Shown here: piece after piece, positions 43,461 to 52,035 of the stretch
How the letters are laid out: each line of letters begins with the position of its first letter
Numbering within the stretch: the first letter of the stretch is position 1
NCBI RefSeq assembly: GCF_014201905.1
Contig: NZ_JACHFM010000003.1
Span: 248,001-312,000 of the forward strand
Direction of reading: 5' to 3'
Source: Amaricoccus macauensis
GTDB taxonomy: Bacteria; Pseudomonadota; Alphaproteobacteria; Rhodobacterales; Rhodobacteraceae
DNA length: 64,000 nt
The notes under the pieces: model-generated
Databases searched by the model: none
What the model was told of the DNA's origin: nothing
What the model saw: only the letters and a program-made list of their open reading frames with translations
Position numbers and translations under genes: made by a program

Positions 43461-45308
43461 TCACACCCCGACACGCTGCTTCGAGCGGACCTCGAGCTGC
43501 TTCTCGCGGGCATCGCGCACGGTCTCGCGGTTCGAGACCTCGGGCACGCCCACGTCCCAGTCCGCGTCGCCCGGCACCCACGCGAAGGCGTCCGTCCTGA
43601 TGGTGATGACCGTGGTCCGGTCGGTGCCCTGTGCCCATTCCATCGCCTCGGCAAGATCGGCGAGGCTCGCACAGCTTCGCGCCAGTGCCCCCATCGCCTC
43701 GGCGTGCTTCACGAAGTCGACCGCAAAGGGCTCGACCACCCGGCAGTCGCGGATGAGGTTGTTGAACCCGGGCGTGCCCTTGGCGTTCTGCAGGCGGTTG
43801 ATGACGCCGTAGCCGCCGTTGTCGCAGACGACGAGGATGAACTTGTGGCCGGAAAGCACTGACGAATAGACGTCGGAGTTCATCATCATGTAGGTGCCGT
43901 CGCCGACCATGACGATCGGGGTCGCGCCCGGCCGGGCCATCGCATAGCCCCAGCCGGCGGCGATCTCGTAGCCCATGCAGGAGAAGCCGAACTCGCAGTC
44001 GAAGGTGTTTGGCGCCTTCACCCGCCAGCCCTTGACGAGCTCGCCCGGCAGGCCGCCGGCGGCGGTGACGATCGGGTCGTCGGGCTTCGCGCCGGCATGG
44101 ACGGTGGCGACGACCTGCGCATAGGTCGGAACCTCGGCGTTCGTCGGCTTCTGGTGGTCATCGACGAGTGCATCCCACTCGGCCATCAGCGTGCGGCCTT
44201 TCCGCGTCCAGCCGTCGGGCGCTTTCCAGTCCCCCAGGGCGGCGTCAAGTTCGCGCACCGTCGCAAGCGCATCGCCGACCACCGCGAGCGAGCGGTGCTT
44301 GGTCGCGTCCCAGCGCGCGGTGTTGATACCGATGATCCGGGCATCGTGGTTGAAGACCGTCCACGAGCCGGTGGTGAAATCCATCAGCCGAGTGCCGATC
44401 GCCAGCACCACGTCCGCCTCGGCCGCGAGCGCGTTGGCCGAGGTCGAGCCGATGATGCCGATCGGGCCGACGTGGGCCTCGTGCTCGTGAACCACCGCGC
44501 CCTTGCCGGCGATCGTCTCGGCAAGCGGGATGCCGCGCTCGAGGGCGAGCTTCGCCACCGCCTCCTCGGCGAGCGAGTAGCGCACGCCGCCGCCGGAGAT
44601 GATGAGCGGCTTCTTCGCGGTCTTCAGCAGCTCCACCGCCTCGGCGAGCTTGTCGGCGTCCGGCCGCGGGCGGGGCACGGTCCAGAGCGTCGGCTCGAAG
44701 AAAGCCTCCGGGTAGTCGTAGGCGATTTCCTGGGTGTCCTGGCAAAGCGCGAGGAAGGCCGGCCCGCAGTCGGCGGGATCGAGCATGGTGGCGACCGCCT
44801 GCGGCAGCGAGCTGATGATCTGCTCGGGCAGGGTGATGCGATCCCAGTAGCGGCAGACCGCCTTGAAGGCGTCGTTCACCGTGATCGTGGGATTTCCGTA
44901 GTGCTCGACCTGCTGCATCACCGGGTCGGGGCGGCGGTTTGCGAAGGTGTCGCCAGAGAGGAGCAAGACCGGCAGGCGGTTCGAATGCGCGACGCCCGCG
45001 GCGGTCACCATGTTGGTGGCGCCGGGTCCGATCGACGACGTGGCGACCATGATCTGCCGGCGGCGCCTGGCCTTGGCGAAGCCAATGGCGGCAAGGGCCA
45101 TCGACTGCTCGTTCTGGCCGCGCCAGGTGGGCAGGGTGTCCTGCACTTCCTCGAGGGCCTCGGAGAGACAGGTGACATTGCCGTGGCCGAAGATCGCGAA
45201 GACACCGGCAAACAGCGGGACGCGCTCGCCGTCGATCTCCGTGAACTGATTGCACAGATAGCGCACGAGCGCCTGAGCCATCGTCAGCCGAACCGTCGAT
45301 CGAGTCAT
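43461..45308 (-). CDS. iolD: 3D-(3,5/4)-trihydroxycyclohexane-1,2-dione acylhydrolase
   Basis: 615 aa, full length for IolD. It begins RLTMAQALVRYLCNQF, with FGHGNVTCLSEALEEV and TWRGQNEQSMALAAIGFAK (carrying the ThDP-activating Glu), ATSSIGPGATNMVTAAG, and the ThDP motif GDGTYMMMNSDVYSS. IolD opens the cyclohexanedione ring of the inositol pathway to 5-deoxyglucuronate. Other iol genes (iolE, iolB, iolC) are absent from the window. It leads a two-gene operon with the SDR. Confidence 0.93.
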   Translation of the reverse strand: MTRSTVRLTMAQALVRYLCNQFTEIDGERVPLFAGVFAIFGHGNVTCLSEALEEVQDTLPTWRGQNEQSMALAAIGFAKARRRRQIMVATSSIGPGATNMVTAAGVAHSNRLPVLLLSGDTFANRRPDPVMQQVEHYGNPTITVNDAFKAVCRYWDRITLPEQIISSLPQAVATMLDPADCGPAFLALCQDTQEIAYDYPEAFFEPTLWTVPRPRPDADKLAEAVELLKTAKKPLIISGGGVRYSLAEEAVAKLALERGIPLAETIAGKGAVVHEHEAHVGPIGIIGSTSANALAAEADVVLAIGTRLMDFTTGSWTVFNHDARIIGINTARWDATKHRSLAVVGDALATVRELDAALGDWKAPDGWTRKGRTLMAEWDALVDDHQKPTNAEVPTYAQVVATVHAGAKPDDPIVTAAGGLPGELVKGWRVKAPNTFDCEFGFSCMGYEIAAGWGYAMARPGATPIVMVGDGTYMMMNSDVYSSVLSGHKFILVVCDNGGYGVINRLQNAKGTPGFNNLIRDCRVVEPFAVDFVKHAEAMGALARSCASLADLAEAMEWAQGTDRTTVITIRTDAFAWVPGDADWDVGVPEVSNRETVRDAREKQLEVRSKQRVGV

Positions 45309-45373
45309 CAGTCTCTCCCACGCCCTGGTGATGGTGCCTGTCTACGGAATGCCAGTTGACAATTCAATAGGTA

Positions 45374-45389
45374 CGCAACATTCATTGCG
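45374..45389. promoter_or_regulatory. candidate operator in the iolD/aldehyde dehydrogenase promoter
   Basis: CGCAA-CATTCA-TTGCG, a perfect palindrome with a 6-base spacer. It sits in the 236-base divergent promoter and shares the GCAA-N6-TTGC core with the site in front of the MurR/RpiR gene. Confidence 0.6.
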
Positions 45390-45544
45390 GAAATTCGCGG
45401 AGAGCAACATCGTGTCGGAGCCGACACCTGCGGCCTTGGCAGCGGAATGCGCCGGCTCGCCGAGAGCCGTGGAAACGAACGTGCGAACCGGCTGGCTCTG
45501 CCTTTCGAGGCGGGTCGAGGGTGAATCGGAGGGAGATCGGGGCC

Positions 45545-46981
45545 ATGTATGAGAAGTACGGACTTTTCATCGGCGGCGGCTGGACGGGCGCGACCGGCGG
45601 GGCAACGGCCACGGTCACGAGCCCGGTCACGGAGGCACCGCTCGGCGAAGCGCCGGCTGCGGACCCGGCCGATACCGAGGCGGCGATCGCGGCCGCGGGG
45701 CTCGGTCTTGCCGCATGGCGCGCGAAGTCCGCCTTCGAGCGCGCCGATGCGCTGCACGCCATCGCCGACGAGATGATCCGCCGCAGGGCGGAGGCCGCGC
45801 GGATGATCTCCACCGAGACCGGCAAGCCGATCGCGCAGTCCGAACGCGAGTGGGTCCTCGCCTGTGACCAGTTCCGCTGGTACGCCGAAGAAGCCCGCCG
45901 CATCTACGGCCGCATCGTCGAGAGCCGGGTGGCGGGCGGGCGGTTCGAGGTCACGCGCGAGCCGGTCGGCATCGTCGCGGCATTCACCGCGTGGAACTTC
46001 CCCGCCGCGCTCGTCGCGCGAAAGGTGGCGCCCGCCCTCGCCGCTGGCTGTTCGGTCATCGTCCGGCCGTCGAGCCAGACACCCGGCACCGCGATGGTGA
46101 TCGTCGATTGCTGCCGCGCCGGCAACCTGCCCGACGGCGCGGTCAACCTCGTCGTCGGCGCGACCTCCGCGACCTACGGGCCGATCATGGCCTCGCCACT
46201 CGTGCGCAAGGTCTCGCTGACCGGCTCCACCCGCGTCGGTCAGCAGATGATCCGTGACGCCGCCGACACCATGAAGAAGGTGACGATGGAGCTTGGCGGC
46301 AACGCGCCGCTCATTGTCTACGACGATGCCGACCTTCAGGGCGCGCTCGACATCTCGGTTCCGACCAAGTTCGCCAATGCCGGGCAGGTCTGCGTTACCG
46401 CCGACCGCTTCTTCATTCACGAGAGCCTGCACGACGCCTTCGTCGAAGGCTTCGCCGCCCGTGCCGCGGCGCTGAACCTCGGCGACGGCCTGGACCCGGC
46501 GGTGCAGATGGGGCCGGTCATCAACGGCGCCCGGCAGAGCGAGCTCGAAGGCATCATCGGCGACGCGGTCAAGGCCGGCGCGCGCCTGGTCAGCGGTGGC
46601 GGCAGGGCCTCGGGCTTCAACGCAGGCTTCTTTCTCGCGCCGACCGTGCTCACGGACGTCACCGACGACATGGCGGTCTTCGCCGGGGAGAACTTCGGGC
46701 CAATCGCGGCGATCACCCGTTTCCGTGACGAGGACGAGGCGCTTGCCCGCGCCAATGCCGGCGACATGGGGCTCGCCGCCTACGCCTTTACCCGCGACCC
46801 GGGACGGGCACGCCGCACCGTTGCCGGGTTGAAGGCCGGCATGGTCGGCATCAACAGCTTCGCCATGGCCGCCGCCGAGGCGCCGTTCGGTGGCACCCGT
46901 TATTCGGGCATGGGCCGGGAGGGAGGTGCGGAAGGCATCTCCGACTACCTCGACACCAAGCTCGCCCAACTCGTCTTCTGA
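45545..46981 (+). CDS. NAD(P)-dependent aldehyde dehydrogenase
   Basis: 478 aa from ATG 45545 (MYEKYGLFIGG); a GTG at 45521 lies on the ribosome-site region. The ALDH superfamily core is intact: FTAWNFPAALVARKVAPAL, the Gly-rich SLTGSTRVGQ, MELGGNAP with the general-base Glu, and NAGQVC with the catalytic Cys. The sequence type is succinate-semialdehyde dehydrogenase-like. It is the first gene of a rightward run through the aldolase and dehydrogenases, and probably oxidises the aldehyde released by the aldolase. Confidence 0.9.
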   Translation: MYEKYGLFIGGGWTGATGGATATVTSPVTEAPLGEAPAADPADTEAAIAAAGLGLAAWRAKSAFERADALHAIADEMIRRRAEAARMISTETGKPIAQSEREWVLACDQFRWYAEEARRIYGRIVESRVAGGRFEVTREPVGIVAAFTAWNFPAALVARKVAPALAAGCSVIVRPSSQTPGTAMVIVDCCRAGNLPDGAVNLVVGATSATYGPIMASPLVRKVSLTGSTRVGQQMIRDAADTMKKVTMELGGNAPLIVYDDADLQGALDISVPTKFANAGQVCVTADRFFIHESLHDAFVEGFAARAAALNLGDGLDPAVQMGPVINGARQSELEGIIGDAVKAGARLVSGGGRASGFNAGFFLAPTVLTDVTDDMAVFAGENFGPIAAITRFRDEDEALARANAGDMGLAAYAFTRDPGRARRTVAGLKAGMVGINSFAMAAAEAPFGGTRYSGMGREGGAEGISDYLDTKLAQLVF

Positions 46982-46990
46982 GGGGTCGCG

Positions 46991-47812
46991 ATGATCAGGA
47001 ACAAGCTCAAGCAGGCATGGGCCGAGGGCCGGCCGACGCTCAACGGCTGGCTTTCGATCGGCAATCCGTTCACCGCAGAGATCATGGCGGCGCAGGGCTA
47101 TGACAGCCTCACGATCGACGTCCAGCACGGCGCGCTCGACTACTCCGCGCTGCTGCCGATGTTTCAGGCGATGCGGGCTTCGGGCGTCGTCCCGCTTGCC
47201 CGGGTGCCGTGGCTCGAGCCCGGCATCGTGATGAAGGCGCTCGACGCCGGCGCCTTCGGCGTCATCTGCCCGATGGTGAACACCGCGGCCCAGGCGGCGG
47301 AATTCGTGAGCTGTCTGCGCTATCCGCCGCTCGGCCAGCGCAGTTTCGGCCCGACGCGGGCCAGCTTTTCGGCCGGCGACAACTACGCGGCCGAGGCGAA
47401 CGACGAGTTCCTCGGCTTCGCGATGATCGAAACGGCGACGGCGATGGAAAACCTCGATGCGATCGCCGCCACGCCGGGGCTCGACGGGATCTATGTGGGG
47501 CCGGCCGACCTCACCCTCAGCCTCGCGAAGGGCCGGCTGGCGCCGGGCTTCGACCGCGAGGAGCCGGAGATGATCGAGGCGTTGCAGACGATCCTCGCCG
47601 CCTGCCGGAGGCACGACATCCGCGCCGCGCTCCACTGCGGCACGCCCGGCTATGCGGCGCGGGCGATCGGCTGGGGCTTTGACATGACGACGGTGAGTGG
47701 CGACTCGCGCCTGCTCGCGGCGGCGGCGTCGGCGAGCGTGAAGGCGTTCCGCGAGGCGACCAGCGGGGAGGACGGGAAGCCCGGCACCCCCGGCGTGACA
47801 GGAGGCTACTGA
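46991..47812 (+). CDS. HpcH/HpaI-type class II aldolase
   Basis: 273 aa. The family pattern is clear: NGWLSIGNPFTAEIMAAQGY, TIDVQHGALDYSALLPMF, VPLARVPW, GAFGVICPMVNTAAQA and MIETATAMENLDAI with the metal-binding Glu, then GIYVGPADLTLSL. These metal-dependent aldolases cleave 2-keto-3-deoxy sugar acids or 4-hydroxy-2-oxo acids into pyruvate plus an aldehyde. It starts 9 bases after the aldehyde dehydrogenase and its stop overlaps the next ATG. Confidence 0.9.
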   Translation: MIRNKLKQAWAEGRPTLNGWLSIGNPFTAEIMAAQGYDSLTIDVQHGALDYSALLPMFQAMRASGVVPLARVPWLEPGIVMKALDAGAFGVICPMVNTAAQAAEFVSCLRYPPLGQRSFGPTRASFSAGDNYAAEANDEFLGFAMIETATAMENLDAIAATPGLDGIYVGPADLTLSLAKGRLAPGFDREEPEMIEALQTILAACRRHDIRAALHCGTPGYAARAIGWGFDMTTVSGDSRLLAAAASASVKAFREATSGEDGKPGTPGVTGGY

Positions 47813-48777
47813 TGCCCCACGTTCTCGTCGCGGGAAAGCTGCACCCGAGCGGCATCGCGTTGCTCGAAGCTCGGGACGACATCACCTTCGACTACGTCCA
47901 CGAGATCTCCGAACCGAGCTACGCCCCACTGATCGGTGCCGCTGACGGGCTCGTCATCCGAACCCAGCCGCTTTCGGCGGAAACCGTGCAGAAGGCCGGC
48001 CGGCTCCGCGTCGTCTCGCGGCACGGCGTCGGCTATGACGCGGTGGATCTGCCATCGCTGAACGCGCGCGGCATCGCGCTCGCGGTCTGCGGCGATGTGA
48101 ACTCGGTCTCCGTTGCCGAGCAGGCGATGATGCTGATGCTGGCGGCCGCGAAGCGGGCGGTGCGCGGTGATCGCGCCGTGCGGACCGGCGACTGGGGGTG
48201 GCGCAATCGCCTCGAGCAGGGCGAGCTCTGGCAGAAGCGGCTCCTGATCGTCGGCTATGGCCGCAGCGGGAGGCATGTCGCCCGCACGGCGGCCGCGTTC
48301 GGTATGGAAGTCAGTGCCTTCGACCCTTTTCTTCAGCGTCGGGATTGGCCCGCGGGGGCAGTCGTACCGGTGGAGCGGCTGGTGGACGGCCTCGCATGGG
48401 CCGACGTTGTCTCGATCCATGCGCCGAAGGGGCAGGGGCCGCTCATCGGCACGGCGGAGCTTGCGGTGATGAAGCCGTCCGCCATTCTGGTGAACACGGC
48501 ACGCGGCGGCGTTGTCGACGAAGCGGCGCTGATTGCGGCGCTCGAGGCGGGGCGGCTTGCGGCCGCCGGGCTCGACGTCTTCGAGGACGAGCCGCCCGCG
48601 CCGGACAATCCGCTCTTCGCCATGGATCAGGTCGTGCTCTCGCCGCACATCGCCGGCCTGACGACCGAGTGCGCCGAGCGCATGGCGGTCGCCTCGGTGC
48701 AGAACGTGCTCGATTTCTTCGCCGGCGACATCGACCCGGCGCTCGTGGTCAACGGAGGTCATGTCAATGGCAGCTAG
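47812..48777 (+). CDS. D-isomer-specific 2-hydroxyacid dehydrogenase
   Basis: 321 aa starting in an ATGA overlap with the aldolase. It carries the NAD-binding motif IVGYGRSGRHVARTAAAFG, the catalytic Arg in VNTARGGVVDEAALI, the Glu in DVFEDEPP and the His in SPHIAGLT. It interconverts a 2-keto acid and a D-2-hydroxy acid; an acid produced or consumed by the neighbouring aldolase is the natural candidate. Its last 11 bases overlap the next gene. Confidence 0.9.
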   Translation: MPHVLVAGKLHPSGIALLEARDDITFDYVHEISEPSYAPLIGAADGLVIRTQPLSAETVQKAGRLRVVSRHGVGYDAVDLPSLNARGIALAVCGDVNSVSVAEQAMMLMLAAAKRAVRGDRAVRTGDWGWRNRLEQGELWQKRLLIVGYGRSGRHVARTAAAFGMEVSAFDPFLQRRDWPAGAVVPVERLVDGLAWADVVSIHAPKGQGPLIGTAELAVMKPSAILVNTARGGVVDEAALIAALEAGRLAAAGLDVFEDEPPAPDNPLFAMDQVVLSPHIAGLTTECAERMAVASVQNVLDFFAGDIDPALVVNGGHVNGS

Positions 48778-49888
48778 CAAGCCCGCTCTGCGGATCGGCC
48801 TGATTGGCACCGGGTTCATGGGAAAGACCCACGCCTTCGGCTTCGCCGCCGCTCCCCGGGTCTTCGACCTGCCCTTTGAGCTCGTCATGCACATCGTGGC
48901 CGACCGGACGCAGGAACTGGCAGCCGATGCCGCGCGCACCCTCGGCTTCGCGCGGGGCGTCGGCGACTGGCGGGCGATCATCGACGATCCGGAGATCGAC
49001 GTCGTCGACATCACCGCGCCGAACGCGCTGCACAAGGAAATGGCGCTCGCCGCGATCGCGGCCGGCAAGCACGTCTATTGCGAGAAGCCGCTGGCGCCGC
49101 TCGCGGCCGATGCCCGGGAGATGGCGGACGCGGCCGAGGCGGCGGGGGTGAAGACGCAGGTCGGCTTCAACTATCTCTGCAACCCGATGATCGGCCTCGC
49201 CCGCGAGATGATCGCGGGCGGCGAGCTCGGGGAAATCCGCAGCTATCGCGGTGTCCACGCCGAGGATTACATGGCCGACGCCGCCTCTCCCTTCAGCTTC
49301 CGCAACGACCCCGTCGGCGGCGGCGCGCTCGCCGACATCGGCAGCCACGCGCTCGCAACAGCCGAGTACCTGCTCGGGCCGATTGCCGAGGTGCTGGGCG
49401 ATTGCGCCACGGTGATCCGCGCGCGGCCGGACGGGCAGGGCGGCAGCCGTGCCGTCCAGACCGACGATGTTGGCCGCGCCTTCCTGCGGTTCGGGAACGG
49501 GGCGAGCGGGTCGGTCGAAGCCAACTGGATCGCCATGGGCCGCAAGATGCAGCACGACTTCGAGGTCTACGGCTCGAAAGGCGCGCTCGCCTTCAGTCAG
49601 GAGCGCTTCAACGAACTGCACTTCTACAGCGCCGACGACTCCGCCGGACGGCGTGGCTTCCGGCGCATCGAGGCGGGGCCGGATCATCCGCCCTACGGGC
49701 TCTTCTGCGTGGCGCCAGGACATCAGCTCGGCTTCAATGACCTGAAGGCGATCGAGGTGGCGCGCTACATGGACGCGATCGCCGGCAACGCGCCGGAGCC
49801 CTTCAACTTCCGTGCCGGCCTGCGTGTCCAGCAACTCGTCGAGACGATCCACCAGTCCGCCCGCGAAGGCGGCTGGCGACGGCCGTGA
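48767..49888 (+). CDS. Gfo/Idh/MocA family oxidoreductase 1
   Basis: 373 aa from ATG 48767, which has GGAGG at good spacing; ATG 48761 is too close to it. The Rossmann motif is GLIGTGFMGKTHAFGFA and the catalytic-site signature is YCEKPLAPLAADAREMADAA, with Lys in EKP. The substrate domain has VGFNYLCNPMIGLAREMI. It is a probable NAD(P)-dependent sugar or cyclitol dehydrogenase, the first of three in a row. Confidence 0.88.
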   Translation: MAASKPALRIGLIGTGFMGKTHAFGFAAAPRVFDLPFELVMHIVADRTQELAADAARTLGFARGVGDWRAIIDDPEIDVVDITAPNALHKEMALAAIAAGKHVYCEKPLAPLAADAREMADAAEAAGVKTQVGFNYLCNPMIGLAREMIAGGELGEIRSYRGVHAEDYMADAASPFSFRNDPVGGGALADIGSHALATAEYLLGPIAEVLGDCATVIRARPDGQGGSRAVQTDDVGRAFLRFGNGASGSVEANWIAMGRKMQHDFEVYGSKGALAFSQERFNELHFYSADDSAGRRGFRRIEAGPDHPPYGLFCVAPGHQLGFNDLKAIEVARYMDAIAGNAPEPFNFRAGLRVQQLVETIHQSAREGGWRRP

Positions 49889-49963
49889 GGGCGGCGCAAC
49901 AGGCACCATCGCGTGACGGCCGGTCGGGGCCGCGCCGAAATTCTTACGACGGGGATGCATTTC

Positions 49964-50938
49964 ATGAGCTTGCGGGTCGGAGTGATCGGAACCGGCGTGA
50001 TGGGCGCCGAACACGCGCGCATCCTGTGCGAGGAAACCCGCGGCGCGCATCTCGCGGCCGTGGCGGACACCGATCCGGGTCGCGCGGCCGCCGTCGCCGA
50101 CGGTGCCGCCGTTTTCACCGATCCGCTGGAGCTGATCGCCGCCAAGGGCGTCGACGCGGTGGTCATCGCGTCGCCGGATGTGACCCACGGCACCCTCGCC
50201 CACGCCTGCCTCGAACGCGGCAAGCCGGTGCTCTGCGAGAAGCCGCTGGCGGCCACGACCGCGGAGGCCCTGGCACTGGTCGAGGCAGAGGTGGCGCTCG
50301 GGCGGCGCCTCATTCAGGTGGGATACATGCGCCGGTTCGATCCGGCCTACGGGGAGATGCGCGAGGCGCGTCTCAACGGCGCGATCGGGGCGCCGGTGCT
50401 GCTGCACAACATCCACCGCAATGCGCAGGCGCCGGAGTGGTTCACCGGGGCGATGGCACTCACCAATTCCTTCGTCCACGAGATCGACATCAGCCGCTGG
50501 CTGCTCGGCTCGGAAATGCTCCGGGCCGACATCGTCGCCGGCCCGGGCGGCGAGCCGCTGATGGTCACCATGACCACCGACAAGGGCGAGATCGTATCGA
50601 CGGAAGTCTTCATCAACGCGGCCTATGGCTACCACGTCCATGCGGAGCTCGTGGGGCGCAGCGGCACCGTCGCGATGGCGGCGCCAGCCCTCACCGCGAC
50701 CAACCGGGCCGGGACGCACGGCCACGGCTGGCCGAACGACTGGGTGCCGCGGTTCCGCGAGGCGTATCGCCGTCAGATGCGCGCCTTCGTCCGGTCGGTC
50801 GAACGGGGCGAGCCGGCCGGTGCGAGCGCGTGGGACGGCTACGTCGCGTCTGCGATCGCCGAGCAACTCGCGCAGGCGTTCGCCGAGGGCCGAAGCGCCG
50901 AGCTCCGGCTCGTCCCCGCCGCCGACCTGTATCGTTGA
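49964..50938 (+). CDS. Gfo/Idh/MocA family oxidoreductase 2 (inositol 2-dehydrogenase-like)
   Basis: 324 aa from ATG 49964 (MSLRVGVIGTGVMGAEHARI), chosen because GGGG lies 9 bases upstream; other in-frame ATG/GTG codons precede it. VLCEKPLAATTAEALALVE, GYMRRFDPAYGEM and the conserved Asp/His pair in NSFVHEIDISRWLLG are the IolG-type signatures. The best guess is an inositol 2-dehydrogenase or close relative, which would feed the iolD branch after a dehydration step. Confidence 0.87.
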   Translation: MSLRVGVIGTGVMGAEHARILCEETRGAHLAAVADTDPGRAAAVADGAAVFTDPLELIAAKGVDAVVIASPDVTHGTLAHACLERGKPVLCEKPLAATTAEALALVEAEVALGRRLIQVGYMRRFDPAYGEMREARLNGAIGAPVLLHNIHRNAQAPEWFTGAMALTNSFVHEIDISRWLLGSEMLRADIVAGPGGEPLMVTMTTDKGEIVSTEVFINAAYGYHVHAELVGRSGTVAMAAPALTATNRAGTHGHGWPNDWVPRFREAYRRQMRAFVRSVERGEPAGASAWDGYVASAIAEQLAQAFAEGRSAELRLVPAADLYR

Positions 50939-50964
50939 CAGCTGTCAAGCCGAGGAGAGGTTTC

Positions 50965-52035
50965 ATGATCAGGTATGCAGTCGTCGGAGCCGGGTGGATT
51001 TCGCAGGAAGCGTTCCTGCCCGGCGCCGCGCAGTCGGGCAATTCCCGCGTCGCGGCAATCGTGACGGGAGACGTCGGGAAGGCGGGTCGGCTCGCCAGTT
51101 TCCACGGGATCCCCGATGTCGTGTCCTACGCGGACTACGACGCGCTTCTCGCCAGCGACCGGATCGACGCGGTTTACGTCGCCTTGCCGAACTCGATGCA
51201 TGCCGACTACGCCATCCGCGCGGCGAAGGCCGGCAAGCACGTCATGGTGGAGAAGCCGCTCGCCTGCACCTTGGACGAGGCGGAGGCGATGATCGCCGCC
51301 GCGCGCGATGGCGGCGTCTTCCTGATGACGGCCTACCGGCTGCACAACGAGCCGGGCACGCTCGCCCTGCTGGAAAAGGTTCGGAGCGGCGCGATCGGGC
51401 GGCCGCTCTTCTTCCAGTCGGTCTTCGGCTTCCAGAGCGCGCCCGGCAACCATCGCCTGAAGGCCGAGCACTGGGGCGGCCCGTTGCAGGATCTGGGCGT
51501 CTACTGCGTCAACGCGGCGCGCCACGTTTTCGCCGAGGAGCCGGTCGAGGCGATCGCCGTCCGGCATCAGCCGGCGGATGATCCGCGCTTCGCCGAGATC
51601 GAGGCCACCGTCGCCGCGACGCTGCGTTTTCCCTCGGGCGGAATCGCGCAGTTCATCGTGAGCTTCGGCGCCGCGCCGATCGACGCCTACCGGGTCGTCG
51701 GCACCGAGGGCGATATCGAACTGGACCCGGGCTACAGGTTCGAGACCGCCACCCGGATGCGCCTGCGCCGTGACGGGCGCGTCGAGGAGACGCCCTTCGA
51801 GCGGGTGGACCAGTTCGGTGGCCAGATCGCCTACTTCTCCGACTGCATCGTGAGGGGCGAGCCGCCGGTCGCGGACGGTGGCGAGGGGCTCGCGGACATG
51901 CGCGCGCTTCTCGCGATCGAGGAAGCCGCGCTGACCGGCCGGCCCGTCGCCATCGGGACGCCGGCGCGCTCGCGCTACGCGAGCGCGGACATGGCCCGGT
52001 CCTGCCCGGTCACCGATCATCGCCTGCTGATCTGA
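50965..52035 (+). CDS. Gfo/Idh/MocA family oxidoreductase 3
   Basis: 356 aa from ATG 50965, preceded by GAGGAGAGG; the longer open frame upstream is a shadow of oxidoreductase 2. It begins IRYAVVGAGWISQEAFLPGA and carries HVMVEKPLACTLDEAEAMI, YRLHNEPGTLALLE and LQDLGVYCVNAARHVF. The layout is like glucose-fructose oxidoreductase or 1,5-anhydrofructose reductase. The 3' end overlaps the convergent LysR gene by 26 bases. Confidence 0.87.
   Translation: MIRYAVVGAGWISQEAFLPGAAQSGNSRVAAIVTGDVGKAGRLASFHGIPDVVSYADYDALLASDRIDAVYVALPNSMHADYAIRAAKAGKHVMVEKPLACTLDEAEAMIAAARDGGVFLMTAYRLHNEPGTLALLEKVRSGAIGRPLFFQSVFGFQSAPGNHRLKAEHWGGPLQDLGVYCVNAARHVFAEEPVEAIAVRHQPADDPRFAEIEATVAATLRFPSGGIAQFIVSFGAAPIDAYRVVGTEGDIELDPGYRFETATRMRLRRDGRVEETPFERVDQFGGQIAYFSDCIVRGEPPVADGGEGLADMRALLAIEEAALTGRPVAIGTPARSRYASADMARSCPVTDHRLLI

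Noticed and set aside
43600-45249. Open frames on the + strand opposite iolD
   Set aside because: They are antisense shadows; iolD carries complete ThDP-enzyme motifs and normal length.
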